NCBI GenBank assembly: GCA_046330285.1
Contig: JAXLSX010000001.1
Location: 434,001 to 498,000, forward strand
Origin: RHKX01 sp046330285
Lineage (GTDB): Bacteria > Actinomycetota > Thermoleophilia > Solirubrobacterales > 70-9
Length of the DNA stretch: 64,000 nt
Reading direction: 5' to 3'
The notes under the pieces were generated by a model that saw only the letters and a program-made list of their open reading frames with translations, did not search any database and was not told the DNA's origin. The translations under genes and the position numbers were made by a program. This document shows positions 1 to 7,978 of the stretch, piece by piece. Position 1 is the first letter of the stretch, and the number at the start of each line of letters is the position of its first letter.

Positions 1-162
1 GAACTCGAGGAACTCGGCGGTCATCTCGGCGCAGACGGTGTGGCTGCCGAAGTCGTCGGGCCCGGTCGCGCAGCAGCCGTCGCGGAAGAAGCCGGTGAGC
101 GGATCGGCCGAGCACTCGAGGAGCTCGCCGCCGACCACGTTGATGTCGGGGTTGCGGTTCAT
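1..162 (-). CDS. DUF2237 family protein, N-terminal part (runs off the window)
   Basis: The first 54 codons of a gene that continues past the left edge. The translation starts MNRNPDINVVGGELLECS and contains TGFFRDGCCATGP and GSHTVCAEMT, the Cys-rich signature of DUF2237 (COG3651), a small bacterial family of unknown function. The ATG overlaps the stop of the upstream acetyltransferase gene by four bases (ATGA), so the two are probably translationally coupled. No function can be assigned beyond family membership. Confidence 0.8.
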   Translation of the reverse strand, partial: MNRNPDINVVGGELLECSADPLTGFFRDGCCATGPDDFGSHTVCAEMTAEFLEF

Positions 163-671
163 GCGCCCGCGCCCGGTTCCCCGGCCGCGCGGACGAGCTT
201 CTCATAGCGTCGGCAGGGCACCGGGATCGTGCCGCCGTCCGGGGTCCAGGTGACGTGGTCGAACCCGCCCTCATCGCGCCAGCCGTGGCGCTCGTAGAAG
301 GCGATGGCGCGGTCGTTGCCGGCGACCACCGCGAGCCAGCCGCGGGCGAACCGCTCGGCGATCGCGGACTCGGCGCTCGCCATAAGCGCGGCGGCGACGC
401 CCGACCCGCGGAACCGCTCGCCGACGTACATCTGATCGACGCAGTCGTCGTCGACGACCACGAACCCCGCGACCGTCCCGTCGGCCTCGGCGATCGTCAT
501 CGCCCCGATCATCGACGGGACCCGGGCGGCGAGGAGCTCCGGCGTGCGGTGCTCGAGGAGGGCGTCGGGAACCCGGCCCTCGTGCGCCTCGCGCCAGCCC
601 GGAATCCAGATCGCGGCGGCGGCCTCGGCATCCTCCGGCCGGGCCGGCCTCAGGTCGATAGCGCCGCTCAC
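159..671 (-). CDS. GNAT-family N-acetyltransferase
   Basis: 170 residues, the usual size of a single GNAT domain. The acetyl-CoA pyrophosphate-binding loop is VGERFRGSGVAAALM near residues 83-97, followed by the typical motif B stretch AGNDRAIAFYERHGW. Members transfer an acetyl group from acetyl-CoA to an amine; the substrate cannot be read from sequence. The GTG start overlaps the stop of the upstream ureohydrolase gene by four bases (GTGA), and the stop overlaps the DUF2237 start, so it is in the middle of a compact cotranscribed set. A role in polyamine or guanidino-compound acetylation is possible because of the neighbour but is only a guess. Confidence 0.85.
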   Translation of the reverse strand: MSGAIDLRPARPEDAEAAAAIWIPGWREAHEGRVPDALLEHRTPELLAARVPSMIGAMTIAEADGTVAGFVVVDDDCVDQMYVGERFRGSGVAAALMASAESAIAERFARGWLAVVAGNDRAIAFYERHGWRDEGGFDHVTWTPDGGTIPVPCRRYEKLVRAAGEPGAGA

Positions 672-1642
672 CCGCCGGACCCGGCGACCCGCCGCTGCGC
701 GATGCCGGTGAGGATCTCGCGGACGACGCGATCGGCGACCTGGGCGGTGATGTCGCGGGAGCCGACGCGCTCGGGCAGCACCTCGACGACGTCAGCGCCG
801 ATCAGCTCGACCGACGCGGCGATCTCGCGGCAGGCCCGGAGCAGGTCGATCGACGTCATCCCTCCGGGCTCCGGGGTTCCCGTCCCGGGAGCGAAGGCCG
901 GGTCGAGGACGTCGACGTCGACCGTGAGGAAGGTGGGGCCCGTCCCGACGCGATCGATCGTGTCCGCGAGCACGGCGTCGAGGCCGCGATCGCGGACCTC
1001 ATGCATCCGGTGGGTGGTGATGCCGCGTTCGCGCTGCCAGACCCAGACGTCCTCGTCGTGGGTGTAGCCGCGGATGCCGATCTGCACGTAGCGCTCGGGA
1101 TCGACGACGCCCGCCTCGACCAGCCGGTACATCGGGGTGCCGTGGGAGAGCTCGGCTCCGAACACGTCCGGCCAGGTGTCGGTGTGGGTGTCGAACTGGA
1201 TCAACCCGACCGGCCCGTGCGGCGCGGCGGCGGCGCGGACGTCGGGCTCGGCGATCGAGTGATCGCCGCCGAGGACGATCGGGAGGGCGCCGGCGGCCAC
1301 CACGGCGCCGACCGTTTCGGCGATCGCGGCGTGGGTCGTCACCGGATCGCCGGGGACGACGGCGGCGTCGCCGAAGTCGACGATCTCGAGCACCTCGAAG
1401 GCATCGATCCCGACCTCGGGGTGCGGCCCGGCGAGGCTGCTGGCCGCGCGGATCGCGCGCGGCCCGTAGCGGGCGCCCGGGCGCTCGGAGACGAGGTCGT
1501 CGGTTGGCGCGCCGACGATCGCGACGTCGATCCCATCGAGCTCGGCCGGATCTTCGGTGTAGGGCAGCCCCGACCAGGTCAGCAGCCCGGCGTAGTCGGG
1601 CTTGTAGCCGAGTTCGGCCCAGCGGCCGAGCGGGTCGATCAT
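668..1642 (-). CDS. Ureohydrolase (agmatinase/guanidino-acid hydrolase family)
   Basis: 324 residues from the ATG at 1642. The binuclear Mn-binding motifs of the arginase/agmatinase family are present: GGDHS with His128, FDTHTD with Asp151, His153 and Asp155, and VDVDVLDPAFAPG near residue 240. Family enzymes hydrolyse a guanidino compound to urea plus an amine. Agmatine, guanidinobutyrate and related substrates cannot be separated by these motifs. An in-frame extension up to 1927 is open but is antisense to the next gene's coding region and lacks family similarity, so the internal ATG is preferred. It lies 52 bases downstream of the hydrolase gene and is coupled to the acetyltransferase that follows. 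Confidence 0.88.
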   Translation of the reverse strand: MIDPLGRWAELGYKPDYAGLLTWSGLPYTEDPAELDGIDVAIVGAPTDDLVSERPGARYGPRAIRAASSLAGPHPEVGIDAFEVLEIVDFGDAAVVPGDPVTTHAAIAETVGAVVAAGALPIVLGGDHSIAEPDVRAAAAPHGPVGLIQFDTHTDTWPDVFGAELSHGTPMYRLVEAGVVDPERYVQIGIRGYTHDEDVWVWQRERGITTHRMHEVRDRGLDAVLADTIDRVGTGPTFLTVDVDVLDPAFAPGTGTPEPGGMTSIDLLRACREIAASVELIGADVVEVLPERVGSRDITAQVADRVVREILTGIAQRRVAGSGG

Positions 1643-1694
1643 CGCCGTGGCGCTCCGTTCGCGGTCACGTGCCGAACCTACCGCTCGGAGTCGC

Positions 1695-2468
1695 TCAGCC
1701 GTCGCCGATCTGCTCGACGTTGGAGCGGTGCGGGCCCGACATCCAGTCGGTCTCGAGCCGGCCGTCGACCGGTTCCTCCCCTCGCCGCAGCGCATCGACG
1801 TAGGCACGGTCGGCGGCAAGGCGGGCCGTGACCTCGGGGCCCGAGGCGACCGCGCCGTGCCCGGGGATGGCGACCTCGACGCTCTCGATGACCTCGCCGA
1901 GCCGGTCGAGCGCCGTCTCGTAGGCACCGAGCTGGTCGTCCTGGAAGGAATCGAAGATCGGGATCAGGACGTCGGAGAGCATGTCGCCGGCGACGAGGAC
2001 GCCGTGGTCGGCGAGCAGGACCGCTGCATGGCCGATGCAATGGGCCCGGTGTTCGATGACCTCGCCCGGCACCGGCCCACCGTCAGCGGGGAGCGGGGTG
2101 ACGAGGGCGATCAGGTCGAGGGGGACGTCATTCCAGCCGTCCTCCTCCGGCCCTTCCAGCTGCTGCTCCCTCGTCTCGGCCGCGAACTCTGCGCCGGCTT
2201 CGGTGGCGTAGCGGGGGACGTCGCCGAACCGGGAGTGCCAGAGCAGGTGGTCGGTGTGGGGGTGGGTGGAGAAGCCGGCGACCACCGGGATTCCGAGCCG
2301 GTCGAGATCGTCGGCGAGCTCGATCATCTCGGCCCCGTGGATGCCCGGGTCGATCACGATCATCCCGTCGTCACCGCGGACCACGATCGAGTTCGTCCAG
2401 ACCCACTCGCTCTGACGGACCCAGACACCGTCGGCGACCTCGTTCAGCTTCGGCTCGGCGGCGCTCAT
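1695..2468 (-). CDS. Metallo-beta-lactamase-fold hydrolase
   Basis: 257 residues with the metal-binding HxHxDH motif as THPHTDHL (His69, His71, Asp73, His74), then the downstream His in HCIGHAAVLL, Asp in LVAGDML and His in IPGHG. The set is complete, so an active dinuclear metal hydrolase is likely. The long loop before the metal motif and the VWVRQSEWVWTNSIVV start resemble lactonase/glyoxalase-II-like members rather than true beta-lactamases. The ATG overlaps the stop of the upstream reductase gene (ATGA). No signal peptide is visible, so it is probably cytoplasmic. Substrate unknown. Confidence 0.87.
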   Translation of the reverse strand: MSAAEPKLNEVADGVWVRQSEWVWTNSIVVRGDDGMIVIDPGIHGAEMIELADDLDRLGIPVVAGFSTHPHTDHLLWHSRFGDVPRYATEAGAEFAAETREQQLEGPEEDGWNDVPLDLIALVTPLPADGGPVPGEVIEHRAHCIGHAAVLLADHGVLVAGDMLSDVLIPIFDSFQDDQLGAYETALDRLGEVIESVEVAIPGHGAVASGPEVTARLAADRAYVDALRRGEEPVDGRLETDWMSGPHRSNVEQIGDG

Positions 2469-3022
2469 CGCTGCGGCACCAGGATCTGGGCGAGGGCTCC
2501 ACTCCGGAAGCGCTCCTCCGCGACCACGCCCAGCTTCAGGTGCTCGCCGAGATCCGCGAACGGGCTGCGCCCGGAGCCGATCGCGATCGGGACCGTCGTC
2601 AACTGGTACTCGTCGACGAGGCCGAGGGCGGTCAGCGACTTGGCGAAGCCGGGCCCGCCGTGGACGAGGATCGTCCCCTCGTCGTCGCGCCCCTTCAGCT
2701 CAGCGATGTCGGCGGCGAGGTCCTCGCCGAAGATCTCGGCCGGCCCCCAGTCCGCCTCGGTCAGCGTGCGGGAGAAGACGGCTTTCGGCTTCTCGTTCAT
2801 CGATGATGCGATCGGGCCCTCCGACGCCATCCAGTGCGGACCCATGATCTCGTAGCTGTGCCGTCCCATCGCATGGACCCCTGCTTCGTCGAGGGCGCGC
2901 AGGTTCCAATGCCGCGAGTCGTCGCCGAAGAACTCGAACATCCACTCGTGGGTCCCGTCGGGGCTCGTGACGAACCCGTCGAGGGACATGACCATCTTGA
3001 GAACTACTTTTCGATCGCTCAT
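2465..3022 (-). CDS. Dihydrofolate reductase/RibD C-terminal domain family protein
   Basis: 185 residues beginning KVVLKMVMSLDGFV, the typical first strand of RibD_C (DHFR-fold) proteins, with an AMGRHSYEIMG segment and a GGPGFAKSLTALGLVDEYQL segment that corresponds to the cofactor-binding end of the fold. These stand-alone proteins are NADPH-dependent reductases in some cases, but most are uncharacterised. It is the first gene of a minus-strand run (reductase, metallo-hydrolase, ureohydrolase, acetyltransferase, DUF2237). The promoter must lie in the 82 bases between it and the divergent small membrane protein gene. Confidence 0.85.
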   Translation of the reverse strand: MSDRKVVLKMVMSLDGFVTSPDGTHEWMFEFFGDDSRHWNLRALDEAGVHAMGRHSYEIMGPHWMASEGPIASSMNEKPKAVFSRTLTEADWGPAEIFGEDLAADIAELKGRDDEGTILVHGGPGFAKSLTALGLVDEYQLTTVPIAIGSGRSPFADLGEHLKLGVVAEERFRSGALAQILVPQR

Positions 3023-3104
3023 GTGGGTACGGACCTAGCCATCCGCGCAAACTAATCGGACGAGTGACGCCGATTCCCCGTCGCTCATCTAGATTTCTCG
3101 GCGG

Positions 3105-3416
3105 ATGGCCCTCCGGAGAACGACACCGCCGGTCGTTGGTGCGATCGCACTGCTGCTTCTCGTCGCGGCCGCAGGGGTGCCGATCCTCGCGCTCCTGCCC
3201 GCCGTTCTCCTCATCGGGTTTCTCGGTCTCGGCCGCGAACGGGGTGAGGCGGCGCTGGGCCGTCTCTGCTCCAGATTCGACCGCCGCCGCGCTCGGCCGC
3301 CCCGGTCGCTCGCCGCTCCCCGGCGCCGGTTCTGCGCCCGTGTGCCGCGCGGGACAGCTCTGCTCGCCCGCGGCCTCGCCGTCCGGCCGCCGCCGCCCAA
3401 GCTCCTCTCCGTCTGA
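3105..3416 (+). CDS. Small hydrophobic protein, possibly membrane-anchored
   Basis: 103 residues. After a short basic start there is one long hydrophobic stretch (about residues 10-44, enough for one or two membrane passes) followed by an Arg-rich tail. The segment GLGRERGEAALGRL after the membrane part resembles small actinobacterial membrane proteins of unknown function. It precedes the MbnP/MbnH pair on the same strand, 145 bases away, so a link is possible but unproven. Large antisense frames exist here, and the call rests on its membrane-protein composition. No ribosome-binding site stands out. Confidence 0.5.
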   Translation: MALRRTTPPVVGAIALLLLVAAAGVPILALLPAVLLIGFLGLGRERGEAALGRLCSRFDRRRARPPRSLAAPRRRFCARVPRGTALLARGLAVRPPPPKLLSV

Positions 3417-3561
3417 GCACTGACCGCGTCGCCGCCCGCACCTGCGGGCTGCCCGGTTTGGCCTGCCGGCCCGCCTGACGGCGAGACCTGTCTTCGGCGC
3501 GCGACGCGCCGGCGTTCCGGACCCCGGACGCAGCAACACCCTGTGAAAAAGGAGGGCGGCG

Positions 3562-4488
3562 ATGAAGCTGACCCACAAGAAGATCCGATCGGTCGGTCTG
3601 ACCGTGACCCTGGCGGCAGCCCTGATGGCGGCGCCAGGTTTCGCGACCGCAAACAAGCCGGCCAAGACGAAGAAGGTGGACATCGAGTTCGCGGCGACGG
3701 CGGGCAAAGCCCCGGTAAGCTGCTCCAAGCCCATTGCCGGGCTCGGGTCCACGGACCAGACGGCCGACCTCAGAGATCTGCGGTTCTACGTCACTGACGT
3801 AGAACTCATCGGCAAGAGCGGTAAGGCCGTGCCGGTGAAGCTCTCGGGCGGAGCGCCGTTCACGCTGAAGTCGTCGAAGGGCGACGTGACGCTGATCGAC
3901 CTCGAGAACGGCAAGGGCGCCTGCGCCGAGGAAGGCACCCGCGCGATGAACTCCCACCTGCGCGGCACCGTTCCGGCCGGCAAATACGTCGGCGCGAAGT
4001 GGACGGTCGGCGTTCCCCCGAAGCTGAACCACTCCGACGTCGTCGGAGCGAAGGCGCCGCTCAACCTGACGGCCATGGCCTGGAACTGGCAGTACGGGAG
4101 GAAGTTCGTGAAGATCGAACTCACCGATCCGGCAGGCCCGAGCGGTAGCTGGCCGGAGAACACGTTCTTCGTCCACGTCGGGAGCAACGACTGCAGCGGC
4201 AACCCGGCATCCGGTCAGAAGGTCAAATGCGGATTGCCGAACGAGGCGAAGGTCAAGCTCGCTTCCTTCAACCCGGACCGTCAGAAGGTCGCAGTGGATC
4301 TGAAGCGGCTGTTCGAGGGTAACGACGTGACCGCCAACAGCGGCGGCGCGCCGGGCTGCATGTCCGAGCAGACCGACCTCGAATGCGGGGGCGTCTTCGG
4401 CGCGCTCGGCATCGACTGGAAGGCCGACGGTTCGGGGACCGGCCTGCCCACCGGTGGGCAGACGGTGTTCCGGGCGATCGGGCGCTGA
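3562..4488 (+). CDS. MbnP-family metal-binding protein (four-Cys 'metallo-mystery pair' protein)
   Basis: 308 residues with a signal peptide (basic KKIRS, then a hydrophobic core, cleavage probably after ATA near residue 30). The body matches the MbnP family: DLRFYVTDVELI near residue 71, MAWNWQYGRKFVKIEL near 172-187, FFVHVGSNDC near 202-211, and GCMSEQTDLECGGVFGALGID near 265-285. Cysteines occur at 54, 121, 211, 223, 266 and 275. In characterised MbnP proteins a Trp is oxidised to kynurenine by the partner MbnH and copper is then bound; Trp174 or Trp176 is the candidate here. A very strong Shine-Dalgarno sequence (AAGGAGG, 3547-3553) sits eight bases before the ATG. The partner gene follows after three bases. 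Confidence 0.88.
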   Translation: MKLTHKKIRSVGLTVTLAAALMAAPGFATANKPAKTKKVDIEFAATAGKAPVSCSKPIAGLGSTDQTADLRDLRFYVTDVELIGKSGKAVPVKLSGGAPFTLKSSKGDVTLIDLENGKGACAEEGTRAMNSHLRGTVPAGKYVGAKWTVGVPPKLNHSDVVGAKAPLNLTAMAWNWQYGRKFVKIELTDPAGPSGSWPENTFFVHVGSNDCSGNPASGQKVKCGLPNEAKVKLASFNPDRQKVAVDLKRLFEGNDVTANSGGAPGCMSEQTDLECGGVFGALGIDWKADGSGTGLPTGGQTVFRAIGR

Positions 4489-4491
4489 GCG

Positions 4492-5712
4492 ATGCGGGGC
4501 CTCCGAAAGAAGTCGACCCACGCGGGGGCCCCGCGCCGCGTCGCCGCGTCCGTGTTCCTGGTGGCGTTCTGGGTCGTGGGCATCCTGGGGGTCGCGGGCG
4601 TCACGGCGTTCGCGACCCGCCAGCCCTCCTCGCCTTCCCCGCTCGCGATCCCGAAGGGATTCCCGGAGCCGCGAGTACCGAGCGACAACCCCGTGACGGC
4701 TGCGAAGGTCGACGTCGGGCGCCGGCTCTTCTACGACACGAGGCTCTCGGGCAACCACACCCAGTCCTGCGCGAGTTGTCACGAGCAGGCTCTTGCGTTC
4801 ACCGACGGACTCGAACGGCCGGTCGGATCGACCGGCCAGACGCTTCCTCGCAACTCACCGTCGCTCGTCAATGTCGCCTACACCTCGACGCTGACCTGGG
4901 CGAATCCCGCACTGATCACCCTCGAGACCCAGATGCAGGTCCCGCTGTTCGCGAACCACCCGGTGGAGCTGGGTATCAACGACAAGAACCGCGATGCCGT
5001 CCTGCGCCGGATCAAGCGCGACCCCTGGTATCGCAGGCACTTCCCGCGGGCGTTCAAGGCGGACCGGCACCCGATCGGCTGGACCAACATCGTCCGTTCG
5101 ATCGCTTCCTTTCAGCGGAGCATCGTGTCGGCAAGGTCCCGGTACGACCGCTACCTCCGGGGCAAGGCGGAGCTCACCGAGGCTCAGAGCCGTGGCATGG
5201 ATCTCTTCATGGGCGAGGACGCCGGGTGCCATCACTGCCACGGGACGTTTCTGTTCAGCGATCAGGCCACTTACGAGGGAGCCCCGAGAGCGCCGGTGCT
5301 CTTCCACAACAACGGGCTCTACAACGTCGGTGGGACCGGCGCCTACCCGGAGGACAACCAGGGCCTCTTCGCGATCACCGGCCGGAAGCGCGACATGGGT
5401 CGATTCAAGGCGCCCTCGCTGCGGAACGTCGCCCTCACTGCGCCCTACATGCATGACGGATCGATCGCGACGCTGAAAGAGGTCGTCGATCACTACTCCC
5501 GCGGGGGGAGGCTGATCGAGGACGGCCCCTACGCCGGCGACGGGAGGGACAGTCCCTACAGGGACCCGCTGATGGCGCCCCTGAATCTGAGCGACCGCCA
5601 GAAGGCGGACCTCGTGGCATTCCTCAAGTCGCTGACGGACCGGTCGGTTACGAAGAACCCGAAGTTCTCCGACCCGTTCGAGCAACCATCGACCTCATCC
5701 GGACCGGGCTGA
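4492..5712 (+). CDS. MbnH-family di-heme cytochrome c peroxidase-like enzyme
   Basis: 406 residues with an N-terminal membrane anchor or signal (about residues 18-40). Two c-type heme sites are clear: CASCH at Cys93/Cys96/His97 and CHHCH at Cys246/Cys249/His250, the spacing seen in bacterial cytochrome c peroxidase and MauG-like di-heme enzymes. The C-terminal KAPSLRNVALTAPYMHDGSI motif is typical of this superfamily. Together with the MbnP gene three bases upstream, this fits MbnH, which uses a high-valent di-heme state to modify a Trp in MbnP. It should act outside the membrane and needs cytochrome c maturation machinery, which is not in this window. Confidence 0.88.
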   Translation: MRGLRKKSTHAGAPRRVAASVFLVAFWVVGILGVAGVTAFATRQPSSPSPLAIPKGFPEPRVPSDNPVTAAKVDVGRRLFYDTRLSGNHTQSCASCHEQALAFTDGLERPVGSTGQTLPRNSPSLVNVAYTSTLTWANPALITLETQMQVPLFANHPVELGINDKNRDAVLRRIKRDPWYRRHFPRAFKADRHPIGWTNIVRSIASFQRSIVSARSRYDRYLRGKAELTEAQSRGMDLFMGEDAGCHHCHGTFLFSDQATYEGAPRAPVLFHNNGLYNVGGTGAYPEDNQGLFAITGRKRDMGRFKAPSLRNVALTAPYMHDGSIATLKEVVDHYSRGGRLIEDGPYAGDGRDSPYRDPLMAPLNLSDRQKADLVAFLKSLTDRSVTKNPKFSDPFEQPSTSSGPG

Positions 5713-5744
5713 TCCATCCGCCATCTGGGTTTAGCTTCGCAAAC

Positions 5745-6200
5745 ATGTGGAGGTTGGCAATTGTGTCGGTTGCGCTCGTCGCCCTGGCGATTGGTGGAGC
5801 GGTTGTCCTGTCGATCGCGGAGGGCGATGAAGGTGGATCGTCATCGAAACGCGTTGTTTCGACCGTAGAGCGGTCGGTCGGCTGGCGCTTCGCAGCCAGG
5901 ATCAGTCGTGAAGGGCCGTCGACTGTGCGCGTGACGATCCGCGGCGACCGGATCGACGGTCACAAGCGGGTTGGCTTCTTCCGGCCCCATCTTCTGACGA
6001 TCCCGCGGACGCGGTTTCCGTTCTCCCCGCTGAGAAAGCAGTCGGACCTCGGTCAACTCGGCCCGGGGCACCCAACGCGATCTTTCGCCTTTCGATATTC
6101 GGGTGGTCCGCCGATGCCGCCGGTCGAGCGGTTCGTCTTCGAAGCCAACGCCGGTGCGACCCCGTTTCCGGTGGTGCGCTTCGGACTTCCCGGCGAGTAG
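5745..6200 (+). CDS. Hypothetical membrane-anchored or exported protein
   Basis: 151 residues starting MWRLAIVSVALVALAIGGAVVLSIAEG, a single hydrophobic N-terminal helix, followed by a polar Arg-rich region without any motif I recognise. It lies 32 bases after the MbnH gene on the same strand and could be cotranscribed with it. The codon composition is slightly less GC-biased than that of its neighbours. The antisense strand also carries open frames, so the call rests on the anchor and position only. Confidence 0.5.
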   Translation: MWRLAIVSVALVALAIGGAVVLSIAEGDEGGSSSKRVVSTVERSVGWRFAARISREGPSTVRVTIRGDRIDGHKRVGFFRPHLLTIPRTRFPFSPLRKQSDLGQLGPGHPTRSFAFRYSGGPPMPPVERFVFEANAGATPFPVVRFGLPGE

Positions 6201-6218
6201 TGCTTCGCGGCGCGGGAG

Positions 6219-6291
6219 TGGAGCTAGGCGGACTCGAACCGCCGACCTCCTGGGTGCGATCCAGGCGCTCTTCCAGCTGAGCTATAGCCCC
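6219..6291 (-). tRNA. tRNA-Ala (anticodon CGC)
   Basis: A complete 73-nt cloverleaf read on the minus strand. The acceptor arms GGGGCTA and TAGCTCC pair with one G-U, the anticodon stem CCTGG/CCAGG encloses the loop ATCGCAC, giving anticodon CGC (codon GCG), and the T arm has GTTCGAGTC. The discriminator is A and CCA is not encoded. It is antisense to the space between two plus-strand genes. Confidence 0.95.
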
Positions 6292-6317
6292 GAGTGCGGT
6301 GTCGCGCCGCACGCCGG

Positions 6318-6323
6318 AGAATA
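6318..6323 (-). promoter_or_regulatory. Possible -10 element (TATTCT) for tRNA-Ala(CGC)
   Basis: On the minus strand, TATTCT lies 26 bases upstream of the tRNA 5' end, with a weak GCGACA about 15 bases further upstream as a possible -35. This is a pattern match only. Confidence 0.3.
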
Positions 6324-6432
6324 CTTGGCTCTCCATGCTGTCGCCAGGGCGCAGGGGATCTGACGCAAGCGGCGAAGCAAGGCGTCGTTCAAGCCGTCCC
6401 GGACACGGCGGCATCTGCAACCCTTCAGATCC

Positions 6433-7182
6433 ATGGGAATCCTCGACGACGCGATTCGTGAGCACCTTGAGCTGAAGCGCCAGCACGGCGCTGCCAGTTC
6501 GGAGCTGGACCAGCTCGAGAATGAGGCCTTCGGCCCTGCCGCGCGGCCGGGCGATCCGGAGTTCGAGACGGGCGAGGAGCAGGTGCCCGCCCCGGGGCTC
6601 GAGGCCGTACCCGAGGACGCAGGCGAGGCGCCCGACATGGGCAATGAGGATCCGACCACGGTCGCCCCCCAGGCGGCTGCTCCCGCCGCCGAACCGGAGT
6701 CGGTCGAGCAGCCGATCCCGGAGGCGCCGGAGGGCGCGATTTTCGACGTCGACGAGGCCGACCTCGGCGACTTCGATCTCGAGGAGAGCTTCAAGACCCA
6801 GACCGAGCGGGCCCGCGAGGAGCACCCGCACCTCGACGACACCGTCGACCACCCGGCTCCCGAAGTCACTTCACTCTCCGACGAGCTCGAGGCCGCCGCG
6901 CCCTCGCCGGCCCCCGACTCGGCCGAGCTCGAGATGCCGCACGTATCGCCCGTCGAGGAGCCGGGTCCCGATGAGCCGGAGATTCCGGCCGACCCCACGG
7001 GAGAGCCCGAGTCACTCGAGTTCGACCAGCTTCCCGGCAAGACGGTCGAGGCCCGTGCGGAGGACGACGAGAGCGACGACGACCTGCTCGAGGAGACGCC
7101 CGACTTCCTCAAGGACGCGCCCGACGGCGAAGACCTCTGGTTCGAGCAAGGCCAACCCAAGGACTTCGACTTCGACGACTGA
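6433..7182 (+). CDS. Conserved acidic hypothetical protein
   Basis: 249 residues. The N-terminus MGILDDAIREHLELKRQHGA is a predicted helix and looks like a conserved start found in actinobacterial hypothetical proteins. The middle is a low-complexity Pro/Glu/Asp/Ala-rich region (about residues 35-215), probably disordered. The C-terminus has a second ordered-looking motif, LLEETPDFLKDAPDGEDLWF (217-236), followed by FDFDD. The pattern is two short conserved ends joined by an acidic linker, which fits a scaffold or tether. There is no membrane segment or signal. Function unknown. Confidence 0.75.
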   Translation: MGILDDAIREHLELKRQHGAASSELDQLENEAFGPAARPGDPEFETGEEQVPAPGLEAVPEDAGEAPDMGNEDPTTVAPQAAAPAAEPESVEQPIPEAPEGAIFDVDEADLGDFDLEESFKTQTERAREEHPHLDDTVDHPAPEVTSLSDELEAAAPSPAPDSAELEMPHVSPVEEPGPDEPEIPADPTGEPESLEFDQLPGKTVEARAEDDESDDDLLEETPDFLKDAPDGEDLWFEQGQPKDFDFDD

Positions 7183-7299
7183 CGGCGCGGCCTCGTCGCA
7201 CTTCGGGCCTCACTCTCCTGAGTAGCAATTGCGGCAAAGCGCAGCCTAAGTAGGTTAGGGTTGGTTGTGATCTGACGCTGGATGGGAGGATCCGCGACC

Positions 7300-7965
7300 G
7301 TGCCTCGCCTCACCTACGGCAACGTAGTTGCAACTATCGCCCTGTTCGTGGCCCTCGGCGGCGCGAGCTATGCCGCCGTCAAGCTCCAGAAAAACAGTGT
7401 GGTTTCAAAAACCATCAAGAACGGCCAGGTCAAGAATGCGGACCTGGCGGAGGGCGCAGTAACCGGGGCGGAGGTCAAGGACGGTTCCCTGATGGCCGTC
7501 GACTTCGGCGAGTCGGTTCAGGGACCGCCCGGCGCGGATGGTCAGGACGGTGCCCCGGGGGCTGATGGTGCAAGCCTTCTGACCGCCCTCGTCAACGGCG
7601 TCGGGAGCTCCACCACCTATGGGACGCCGAGCGGTACCTCGACGGCGAGCGCGACCGAGGGCAACGTCGCGAGCCTTTCGCCGCACGCGACGATCGTCGC
7701 TCGCGACCTCTCGGTCGAGCTAACCAACGCGCCGAGTACGGGCTGCTTCTCCGGAACCTGCGCACGCACGTTCACGCTTCGCGACGACGGCGTCGACACG
7801 GCCGTGAGTTGCACGGTCGTCGATACGGCAACTACGTGTAACAGTGGATCCAGTACGGCGTCGATCGCCGCTGGAAGCCATCTCTCGATCTCGGCCAGGG
7901 TCACGTCAGGCTCGAACAGCGGTAGCCCCAATGTGAGGCTCGGCTGGCGGGCAACCACGCCGTGA
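7300..7965 (+). CDS. Secreted collagen-like surface protein
   Basis: 221 residues from the GTG at 7300. That start is chosen because GGGAGGA (7284-7290) is a good ribosome-binding site nine bases before it and because the family begins MPRLTYGNVVATIALFVALG; an ATG at 7282 is in frame but has no such site. Domains: a signal or anchor helix (about 9-25), a repeated region built on VKNADLAEGAVTGAEVKDGSL, a short Gly-X-Y collagen-like stretch (GPPGADGQDGAPGADGA, about residues 74-90), then a Ser/Thr-rich region with two Cys pairs that probably folds as a beta domain. This architecture is common in Thermoleophilia and is presumably cell-surface or extracellular. Confidence 0.8.
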   Translation: MPRLTYGNVVATIALFVALGGASYAAVKLQKNSVVSKTIKNGQVKNADLAEGAVTGAEVKDGSLMAVDFGESVQGPPGADGQDGAPGADGASLLTALVNGVGSSTTYGTPSGTSTASATEGNVASLSPHATIVARDLSVELTNAPSTGCFSGTCARTFTLRDDGVDTAVSCTVVDTATTCNSGSSTASIAAGSHLSISARVTSGSNSGSPNVRLGWRATTP

Positions 7966-7978
7966 ATGCGCCGGCTAC

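Noticed and set aside
668..1927. Longer ureohydrolase version starting at 1927
   Set aside because: The extra N-terminus is low-complexity, overlaps the upstream hydrolase gene in another frame and has no similarity to the family.
3211..4782. A 523-residue minus-strand open frame opposite MbnP
   Set aside because: Highly basic and low in complexity, lying opposite the clearly conserved MbnP and MbnH genes; typical of GC-biased antisense frames.
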